From NCBI RefSeq assembly GCF_000550805.1, contig NZ_CP004353.1, forward strand, positions 868,001 through 932,000: DNA of 64,000 nt, in the 5' to 3' direction. The stretch is from Corynebacterium vitaeruminis DSM 20294. Its GTDB lineage: Bacteria > Actinomycetota > Actinomycetes > Mycobacteriales > Mycobacteriaceae. Made by a program: the position numbers and the translations under genes. Under the pieces are notes generated by a model. That model saw only the letters and a program-made list of their open reading frames with translations, searched no databases and was not told where the DNA came from. Shown here in pieces: positions 58,268-64,000 of this stretch; the stretch's first letter is position 1, and each line of letters opens with the position of its first letter.

Positions 58268-58316
58268 TCTGGTCTATCTCCTTATGCGGGTCGGGCACCC
58301 ACACACAAACCATCAG
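57347..58316 (-). mobile_element. IS256-family element, truncated
   Basis: The transposase 5' part and upstream DNA remain; the 3' part was lost at the junction with the right IS21 copy (57346/57347). The outer boundary with the IS481 fragment near 58317 is approximate. Confidence 0.8.
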
Positions 58317-59209
58317 ACACTCTCTTTGTATGCGCCTGCTGAATCCACGATCCGCAGAATCCTACGCAAGCAAGGCCTGATCACTCCGCACCCAGCCAAG
58401 CGCCCGAAAAGCGCCACCAAACGATTCCAAGCCAGTCTTCCCAACGAGTGCTGGCAATCAGACGTCACACTTATCCGCTTGGCCGATGGACGCGAAGTAG
58501 AAGTCCTTGACTTCCTCGACGACCACTCCCGCTACCTGCTTTACCTGGGCGCACACACGCGCGTCTATGGCCCCACCGTCGTCAAAGCTATAGAAGCAAC
58601 CGCCGCAGAATACGGCCTCCCACAATCCACGCTCACCGACAACGGGCTGGTATTCACCGCCCGCCTAGCTGGAGCAAAAGGCGGCAAAAATGGCTTCGAG
58701 AAGTTCCTTGAACAACACAGCATCAAACAGAAAAACGGCCGGGTGGCCCACCCACAAACCCAAGGAAAAATCGAACGCTTCCACCAGACCCTCAAGAAAT
58801 GGCTGAAGGCACAACCCCCAGCGACCGCCATCCCCGAACTGCAGAAACTACTCGACGAATTCCGAAACTGGTACAACAACAACCGACCACACCGTGCCAT
58901 AGGCCGCCGCACACCCTCCGACGCATACTTCGACCTGCCAAAAGCAAGCCCCAACCTCTCGTCACCGAAGACAACCGCGTGCGCCACGACAAAGTCGACA
59001 AAGCTGGCAGAATCACCCTGCGCTTCGCCGGAGAAATGCGCTACCTAGGAATCGGGCGCGCCCACCAAGCAACCCCCACCCTCACCATCATCAGCGGAAC
59101 ACACGCAACAACCACTAACGCTCAAACCGGGGAGATCATCGCCGAGCACGACATCGACACTGGGCGCCGATACCAACCAAATCTTCTAAAGAACAAACGG
59201 CCGAAATAA
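58317..59209 (+). pseudogene. IS481-family transposase, truncated and frameshifted
   Basis: The frame to 59048 gives the DDE core: D in NECWQSDVTLIRL, D in STLTDNGLVFTAR, E in QGKIERFHQTLKKW, then NNNRPHRAIGRRTP. Near 58950 the family-typical continuation (EDNRVRHDKVDKAGRITLRF, ending RRYQPN) shifts to another frame and runs to 59209. Loss of the N-terminus and a frameshift: inactive. Confidence 0.85.
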
Positions 59210-59305
59210 ACAGCAACGCCGCAAGGCAAGAACACTGTTCCTGCCTCACGGCGTCACTGTCAACCATGTCGCGACGGATAGTGTCAACTATGTCCCGACT
59301 GATGA
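59208..59305 (+). repeat. 98-bp IS481-type end, right copy
   Basis: Direct repeat of 45707-45804 (one mismatch). Recombination between the two would remove 13.5 kb. Confidence 0.85.
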
Positions 59306-59310
59306 AAAAG

Positions 59311-59383
59311 TGCCCCAGAGAGGAATCGAACCTCCGACACCGGCTTTAGGAGAGCCGTGCTCTATCCACTGAGCTACTAGGGC
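59311..59383 (-). tRNA. tRNA-Arg (anticodon CCT)
   Basis: 73 nt without encoded CCA. Acceptor GCCCTAG pairs with CTGGGGC (one G-U), the anticodon arm is CGGCT-CTCCTAA-AGCCG with CCT at the anticodon position (reads AGG), and the T-arm contains GGTTCGATTCC. Its 3' end faces the mobile region, as at tRNA integration hot spots. Confidence 0.95.
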
Positions 59384-59594
59384 AACGCAGGCGCGCAGGG
59401 GCTTGCCCCGCGCTGAATGCGTAAGTTAGATTACCCCACCGCGAAGTGGCCGTGCCAATGGGGGCTGAAAGGGGGTCGCGGGGGAATGTGATTCTTTCTT
59501 TTCACCCGCAAACTCTTTCATTCGCGCCTATGCTGGATAGGAGTACTTCGCTTTGCTTCAGTCTTGCTAGAGGCTTTTTTAAAAGGAGAATAAT

Positions 59595-59873
59595 ATGTCC
59601 GAACTGCAGCCAATCTTCTACGATGTCGAGCGTCGCCCGGTTGTCGCCAAGGTTATTGATCGCGAGGGCACCAACGTCCTCGCCCTCGAGCTTCTGGCAG
59701 AGGATGGCACCACCACCCGCCTGCTCACCCTCAACAAGTTCGACTCCAAGCAGCTGTCCGCTGCGTGCGACCGCTACGTCCACCAGCAGCAGTCCATCGA
59801 CTACGCAAACGTCAACACCCTGCTGACGGAGGTCGACCGCGTCGAGCTCTTGGGCGATGAGGACGACGAATAA
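59595..59873 (+). CDS. Small acidic conserved hypothetical protein
   Basis: 92 aa, soluble, acidic C-terminus (LLGDEDDE). Good ribosome site aaggag 8 bp before the ATG. Preferred codons and the absence of rare ones point to a real, well-expressed core gene. The next gene overlaps its last codons. I do not recognise the family. The 211 bp between it and the tRNA hold only promoter-like sequence. Confidence 0.75.
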   Translation: MSELQPIFYDVERRPVVAKVIDREGTNVLALELLAEDGTTTRLLTLNKFDSKQLSAACDRYVHQQQSIDYANVNTLLTEVDRVELLGDEDDE

Positions 59874-60630
59874 AAACGTGCGCACCCTCCATGTCATTGG
59901 AATCGGTGCCGGAAGCCCCGAGTTTTTGACCCTTCAGGCAATCTCGGGGCTTTCTGCTGCCGACTGCGTGGTCGCGCTCGACAAGGGCGACGCGAAGGCG
60001 GATCTCTTGGCGCTGCGCCAGCACATCGTGGACACCCACGCGCCGGGCACGCCGATCGTCGCCGTCGTCGACCCGCCGCGCGACCGCAACCCGCACGACT
60101 ACGACGCCGAGGTGCGCCGCTGGCACGCCGAGCGTGCGCGTTTGCTTGCCGACGCCATACGGTCCAACTCCGCCGACGACGGTCACGTGGCGTTTCTGGT
60201 GTGGGGCGATCCCTCGCTCTATGATTCGACCCTGCGGATCATCGAGCACATGAAAAACCTCGAGAACCTCGAGTGCGAGGTCGTGGTCACCCCGGGCATT
60301 ACCGCAATCCAGGTGCTCACCGCCGCCCACGGCATCCTGCTCAACCGCATCAGCGAGGCCATCCACATCACCACCGCCCGCAAGCTCCCGGAGACCTCCG
60401 CGAGCGACCGCCGCAACTGCGTGGTCATGCTCGACGGCGGGGCCGGGTGGACGCAGGACTTTACCGAGCACACCTTCATGTGGTGGGGGGCGTTTCTGGG
60501 GACGCCGCAGCAGGTCCTGCGCAAGGGCTATGTCAAGGACATCGGCGAGGAGGTCGCCGAGCTGAAGAAGCAGCTTCGCGCGGAGCACGGCTGGATCATG
60601 GACACCTACCTGCTCCGCGAGCTGGACTAG
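59857..60630 (+). CDS. cobF: Precorrin-6A synthase (deacetylating), CobF
   Basis: 257 aa tetrapyrrole methylase. The opening LHVIGIGAGSPEFLTLQA is the SAM-binding signature, WGDPSLYDSTLRII and VVTPGITAIQVL are typical for CobF. The reaction is methylation at C-1 with loss of the C-2 acetyl in aerobic cobalamin synthesis. ATG 59857 overlaps the preceding gene by 17 bp; GTG 59878 just after its stop is an alternative. No other cob gene lies in the window. The stop touches the converging mycoredoxin gene. Confidence 0.88.
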   Translation: MRTTNKNVRTLHVIGIGAGSPEFLTLQAISGLSAADCVVALDKGDAKADLLALRQHIVDTHAPGTPIVAVVDPPRDRNPHDYDAEVRRWHAERARLLADAIRSNSADDGHVAFLVWGDPSLYDSTLRIIEHMKNLENLECEVVVTPGITAIQVLTAAHGILLNRISEAIHITTARKLPETSASDRRNCVVMLDGGAGWTQDFTEHTFMWWGAFLGTPQQVLRKGYVKDIGEEVAELKKQLRAEHGWIMDTYLLRELD

Positions 60631-60894
60631 CTAGGCCTCAAGCTCGGCGAGCTTGGCGCGCACCGCGGAGGCCGGCGGGTTGGTCATCGTGGTGCCGTCC
60701 GAGTAGCGGACGGTGGGCACGATGCGGTTGCCGTCGTTGACCGACATGACCCACTCCGAGGCCTCCTTGGCGTTGGGGTCGTTGTCGACGTCGATGAGCT
60801 CATAGGGGGTCTGCGTGCGATCGAGGCCCTTGATAAGTCGCTGGCAGAACGGGCACCAGCTTGCAGCATAAATAGTTACGTGTTTGTCAGACAT
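60631..60894 (-). CDS. mrx1: Mycoredoxin (glutaredoxin-like)
   Basis: 87-aa thioredoxin-fold protein with active site CPFC (C14, C17) after the strand VTIYAASW and a typical IVPTVRYSDG cis-proline region. Mycoredoxin-1 reduces mycothiol-mixed disulfides. The ATG at 60894 overlaps the end of folA by 8 bp; an ATG at 60903 is three codons longer. Third gene of the thyA-folA-mrx1 operon. Confidence 0.88.
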   Translation of the reverse strand: MSDKHVTIYAASWCPFCQRLIKGLDRTQTPYELIDVDNDPNAKEASEWVMSVNDGNRIVPTVRYSDGTTMTNPPASAVRAKLAELEA

Positions 60895-61402
60895 GCGACT
60901 CATTGTGGTCGCTTTCCGCGGCCTCGCGCAACCGGTACCACTGAAAGCGGTAGCGCAGCCCCCCGTTCCTCGAGGTCCTCCACTCGGTCTCCCGCTCGAG
61001 CGCGAATCCCGTCAGCGGGGGAGCCTTCACCGCCTTGTCACCCAGCTCGCCTGCCAGCGTAGCGTCGATAAGCGTGACAACGACCTCCTCCACCTGCGGT
61101 AACGTCGCCGCGTAGACGCTGCCGCCGCCGATCACCCAGCCCTCAAACGTTGCAGGAAGCTTGTCGACGACCAAGGCGCCGCGCGACCATTCCCCGGGCG
61201 CGCGCGAGGAAAGAACCACGTTGTCCCGGCCGGGAAGCGGGCGGAAGCGCTCGGGGATCGACTCCCACGTGGCCCGGCCCATGAGGACCGGCTGGCCGAG
61301 GGTGGTCTCCTTGAAGTGGGCGAGGTCCTCCGGCAGGTGCCAGGGCATGGTCGCGCCGTCGCCGATGATCCCGTCGAGTGACTGGGCCCAGATCGCGCGC
61401 AC
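60887..61402 (-). CDS. folA: Dihydrofolate reductase
   Basis: 171 aa, GTG start overlapping the thyA stop (TAGTG). Family motifs: IWAQSLDGIIGDGATMPWHL near the start, the acidic residue in LPEDLAHF, VLMGRATWESIP (NADPH site) and VIGGGSVYAA. It regenerates tetrahydrofolate consumed by ThyA. Confidence 0.95.
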   Translation of the reverse strand: MRAIWAQSLDGIIGDGATMPWHLPEDLAHFKETTLGQPVLMGRATWESIPERFRPLPGRDNVVLSSRAPGEWSRGALVVDKLPATFEGWVIGGGSVYAATLPQVEEVVVTLIDATLAGELGDKAVKAPPLTGFALERETEWRTSRNGGLRYRFQWYRLREAAESDHNESHV

Positions 61403-62211
61403 TAGACGGCCACCGCGCCGCGGATGAGCGGATGCGGGTCGTAGCTTACGACCTCGATGTCCGCGAAGGTGTAGGCGTCGATGCTGTCCGCCTTGGCCAG
61501 CTTGAGCTGCGGGTACGGTCGCGGCTCGCGGGTCAGCTGCAGCTCAACCTGCTCGCGGTGGTTGTCGTAGATGTGGCAGTCGCCGCCGGTCCAGATGAAC
61601 TCGCCGACCTCAAGGCCCGCCTGCTGGGCGAGCATGTGGGTCAGAAGCGCGTAGGAGGCGATGTTAAATGGCACGCCCAAGAACATGTCCGCCGAGCGCT
61701 GGTAGAGCTGGCAGGACAGCTTGCCGTCCGCGACGTAGAGCTGGAAGAGCAGGTGGCACGGCGGCAGCGCCATGTTGGAGATCTCTGAGACGTTCCACGC
61801 GCTGACGATGTTGCGGCGGGAGTCCGGGTTGTGCTTGAGGGTCTCGATCGCCTGCGCGATCTGGTCGATGTGCCGGCCGTCCGGGGTGGGCCAGCTGCGC
61901 CACTGCACGCCGTAGACGGGGCCCAGGTCGCCGTTCTCGTCCGCCCACTCGTCCCAGATCGTGACCCCGTTTTCGTGGAGGAACGCCACGTTCGAGTCGC
62001 CGCGCAAGAACCACAGAAGCTCGCCGACGATCGACTTGAAGTGCACCTTCTTCGTGGTGATCAGCGGGAAGTACTCGGCCAGGTTGAACCGCATCTGGGC
62101 GCCGAACAGGCTGGTGGTGCCGGTGCCGGTTCGGTCGTCCTTGTGGGTGCCTTCGGCCAGGATCTTGCGCAGCAGGTCCTCGTACGGGGTGGGGATGGGC
62201 GGTGCAGTCAT
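61402..62211 (-). CDS. thyA: Thymidylate synthase
   Basis: 269 aa, normal length. Catalytic cysteine C152 in [12 protein letters not shown], phosphate-binding [10 protein letters not shown] and [19 protein letters not shown]. It makes dTMP from dUMP with methylene-tetrahydrofolate. First gene of the operon with folA and mrx1. The 44 bp upstream, before the cysQ stop, hold a dispersed-repeat copy. Confidence 0.96.
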   Translation of the reverse strand: MTAPPIPTPYEDLLRKILAEGTHKDDRTGTGTTSLFGAQMRFNLAEYFPLITTKKVHFKSIVGELLWFLRGDSNVAFLHENGVTIWDEWADENGDLGPVYGVQWRSWPTPDGRHIDQIAQAIETLKHNPDSRRNIVSAWNVSEISNMALPPCHLLFQLYVADGKLSCQLYQRSADMFLGVPFNIASYALLTHMLAQQAGLEVGEFIWTGGDCHIYDNHREQVELQLTREPRPYPQLKLAKADSIDAYTFADIEVVSYDPHPLIRGAVAV

Positions 62212-62227
62212 GCGACTCAGTCTAGGT

Positions 62228-62250
62228 GCCGAAGGCGTCGATAAGCGAAA
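62228..62250 (-). repeat. Copy of the dispersed short repeat
   Basis: gccgaaggcgtcgataagcg, between cysQ and thyA, is the complement of the 20217 copy with one change (cgataag for cgacaag). Confidence 0.6.
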
Positions 62251-62255
62251 GCGCC

Positions 62256-63014
62256 TTAGTAGGAACCGTTTTCCTCGCGGAACTTCGCCGCGAGCTCTAG
62301 GATCTCATCGGCGAGCTCCTTGCGGCAGATGAGGATGTCCGGGAGGTAGGTGTCCTTGTTGTTGTACTGCAGCGGCGTGCCGTCGAGGCGGGAGCAGTGC
62401 AGGCCCGCGGCCAGGCACACGCCGACCGGTGCGGCGGAGTCCCACTCGTACTGCCCGCCAGCGTGGATGTAGGCGTCGTAGTCGCCGAGCAGGACGTGCA
62501 TGGCCTTCGCGCCCGCGGAACCCAGCGAACCGGTGCTAAAGCCGAGCTGCTCGGCGATGTGGAGGGCGACCGCCGGGGGACGGTTGTGGGAGACTGCGAT
62601 CTTCTTCGCCAGCGGGCCGGTCACGGCGCGGGCGTCGGAGGAGTGGAAGACGACGCCGAGGTCCGGCAGTCCGACGGAGGCGTGGGTGGGGGTGCCGTTC
62701 TCGACCAGTGCGATGTGCACAGCCCAGTCCTGGCGGCCGGTGGCGAACTCCTTCGTGCCGTCGAGCGGATCGATGATCCACACGCGCTCCTTGCCGAGGC
62801 GCTCCGGGTTGTCGGCGGCCTCCTCCGAGAGGAAGCCGTCATCCGGGCGGTGCTGCTCAAGCACGCGGGCGATCCAGTTCTGGGCGAGGTCGTCGCCGGC
62901 GTCGCCCAGGGCACGCCCGCGCAACACACCCACGTTACGGACGCCCTTGAGGATCTCACCGGTACCCTGGGCCAGGCGCTTGGACAAAGTTGCATCGTCA
63001 AACTGTGCAGTCAT
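62256..63014 (-). CDS. cysQ: 3'(2'),5'-bisphosphate nucleotidase / inositol monophosphatase family (CysQ)
   Basis: 252 aa. Metal-binding motifs are LSEE (62-65) and [10 protein letters not shown] (81-90), and the third site is [10 protein letters not shown]. The KEF following DPLDGT is typical of CysQ rather than inositol phosphatases. It removes the 3'-phosphate of PAP(S) in sulfate assimilation. Same strand as thyA, 44 bp upstream of it. Confidence 0.87.
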   Translation of the reverse strand: MTAQFDDATLSKRLAQGTGEILKGVRNVGVLRGRALGDAGDDLAQNWIARVLEQHRPDDGFLSEEAADNPERLGKERVWIIDPLDGTKEFATGRQDWAVHIALVENGTPTHASVGLPDLGVVFHSSDARAVTGPLAKKIAVSHNRPPAVALHIAEQLGFSTGSLGSAGAKAMHVLLGDYDAYIHAGGQYEWDSAAPVGVCLAAGLHCSRLDGTPLQYNNKDTYLPDILICRKELADEILELAAKFREENGSY

Positions 63015-63049
63015 AACACCAGAGTCTAGTTGTTTGATTGAATAAGGAC

Positions 63050-64000
63050 ATGTCCGAATTCCCCAACGAGAGCATTCTCACCCGGTTCAGCCCGCAGGTG
63101 GCGCAGTGGTTTTCGGACGTGTTTGCCGCGCCCACGCCGGTGCAAGAGGGTGCGTGGCGGGCGATTTCCGCAGGTGAGAACGCTCTTGTGGTGGCGCCGA
63201 CCGGCTCGGGCAAGACGCTGGCGGCCTTCCTCTGGTCGCTGGATCGGCTCGTGCAATCTGTAGGGCAAACCACACTCAACATCGGCGATTTTGATGCCCG
63301 AGTAAAGACAAGCGGGCGCGACCGAAATGGCCAGGGCGTGAAGGTGCTCTACATCTCGCCGCTCAAGGCCCTCGGCGTCGACGTGGAGCGCAACCTGCGC
63401 GCCCCGCTGATCGGCATCAACCAGGCCGCCGCCCGGCTCGGGCTCGACCACACCGACATCTCCGTCGCGGTGCGCTCCGGCGACACACCCGCCGCAGCGC
63501 GCGCCCGCCAGGTGCGCAAGCCGCCGGACATTCTCATCACCACCCCGGAGTCCGCCTACCTGATGCTCACCTCCAAGGCGGGGGCGATCCTCAAGGACGT
63601 GGACACGGTCATCATCGACGAGATCCACGCGATCGCGGGCTCCAAGCGCGGCGTGCATCTGGCGCTGACCCTGGAGCGGCTCGAGCGGCTGTGCGGGCAC
63701 CCGGTGCAGCGGATCGGGCTGTCGGCGACGGTGCGGCCGTTGAAGGCCGTCGCGGGCTTCCTCGGCGGGGACCGGCCGGTGGAGATCATCAACCCGGCAC
63801 AGGAAAAGCGCTGGCGGCTGGACGTGCACGTGCCGGTCGCGGATATGAGTGACCTGCCCACGCCCGAGGCGGCGTCGCCGATCGGCGAGTTCGTCTACGA
63901 GGACCCGTACGGGCTGGCGAGCCCGCTGGAGGAGGCGGGCGCCGGATTCGAGGAGTCGGCGCTGCCGACGCAGGGCTCCATTTGGCCGTTCATCGAGGAG
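63050..64000 (+). CDS. lhr: Lhr-type large ATP-dependent helicase, 5' part
   Basis: Open from the ATG at 63050 to the window edge (317 codons; the whole protein usually exceeds 1400). Q-motif-like PTPVQEGAW, Walker A APTGSGKTLAAFLW, motif II DEIHAIAGSKRG and motif III GLSATVRP identify an Lhr superfamily 2 helicase. It acts in DNA repair. taagga precedes the start, divergent from cysQ by 35 bp. Confidence 0.92.
   Translation, partial: MSEFPNESILTRFSPQVAQWFSDVFAAPTPVQEGAWRAISAGENALVVAPTGSGKTLAAFLWSLDRLVQSVGQTTLNIGDFDARVKTSGRDRNGQGVKVLYISPLKALGVDVERNLRAPLIGINQAAARLGLDHTDISVAVRSGDTPAAARARQVRKPPDILITTPESAYLMLTSKAGAILKDVDTVIIDEIHAIAGSKRGVHLALTLERLERLCGHPVQRIGLSATVRPLKAVAGFLGGDRPVEIINPAQEKRWRLDVHVPVADMSDLPTPEAASPIGEFVYEDPYGLASPLEEAGAGFEESALPTQGSIWPFIEE

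Larger units (their letters stand above)
58317..59305 (+). mobile_element. IS481-family element, 5' truncated, with right end
   Basis: Transposase core and the complete right end. The 3'-terminal 98 bp are repeated at 45707-45804. The left end and N-terminal transposase codons are missing, replaced by the IS256 fragment. It stops 5 bp before the tRNA-Arg gene. Confidence 0.82.

Noticed and set aside
45805..59305. Prophage
   Set aside because: No capsid, portal, terminase, tail or lysis genes; the content is insertion sequences with few passengers.
59311..59383. Duplicated tRNA-Arg 3' end as attachment site of an island
   Set aside because: I looked for the T-arm/acceptor sequence at the left border (45.2-45.9 kb and 41.6-42.5 kb) and did not see a second copy.

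Overview
The window looks like a Corynebacterium chromosome. The evidence is gene content and order: an rpf/csp pair, sepH-serC, gltA-fkpA, a fused AccD3-type carboxyltransferase followed by an EchA6-like crotonase, a DUF485 protein plus MctC symporter, mycoredoxin, many start codons directly behind a -10 box, and high-GC coding with corynebacterial families such as DUF3239, DUF2771 and DUF6928. The order dapC-like, XPB helicase, helicase-associated protein, rpf, csp, rRNA methylase, sepH, serC, citrate synthase, accD3, echA6 parallels the M. tuberculosis Rv0858c-Rv0905 region (from memory). The species cannot be fixed from sequence alone.

Layout. 1-1560: 3' end of a 23S rRNA gene, 5S rRNA and an operon terminator. 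1.6-20.1 kb: core genes (aminotransferase, GNAT protein, XPB helicase and partner, a first DUF485/solute:sodium symporter pair, Rpf with a strongly structured leader, cold-shock protein, DUF2771, glutamine cyclotransferase-like lipoprotein, DUF3027, NCS2 purine permease, SpoU methyltransferase, DUF6928, SepH). 20.3-31 kb: central metabolism and transport (serC, gltA, fkpA, accD3, aldo/keto reductase, EchA6-like crotonase, DUF485 plus mctC, a secreted beta-lactamase-fold protein). Several promoters carry candidate RamA, RamB or GlxR sites, which suggests coordinated control by carbon source and cAMP.

31-42.5 kb: envelope and accessory genes (Tat-exported DUF1906 protein, K+/H+ antiporter-like protein, a two-gene operon of a Pls/PosA-type NRPS and a DUF418 membrane protein, membrane-anchored hydrolase, TetR regulator, DUF4232 lipoprotein), then about 0.9 kb of gene-poor DNA. 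42.5-45.25 kb: an unusual operon of a flavin-dependent LLM oxidoreductase (frameshifted), two paralogous EthD-type proteins and a MerR regulator, driven by a textbook MerR-type promoter.

45.25-59.3 kb: a mobile patchwork ending 5 bp from the 3' end of tRNA-Arg(CCT). It is bounded by 98-bp direct repeats of an IS481-family end. It holds two inverted, nearly identical 2152-bp IS21-family copies, two other IS21-family elements, truncated IS256 and IS481 transposases, and a few passengers: an Abi_C-type protein, a zinc-ribbon protein, a membrane/coiled-coil protein and a possible integrase fragment.

59.3-64 kb: core genes resume (tRNA-Arg, a small conserved protein, cobF, the overlapping thyA-folA-mycoredoxin operon, cysQ, and the 5' part of an Lhr-type helicase that runs off the window). 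No CRISPR array and no complete prophage are visible.
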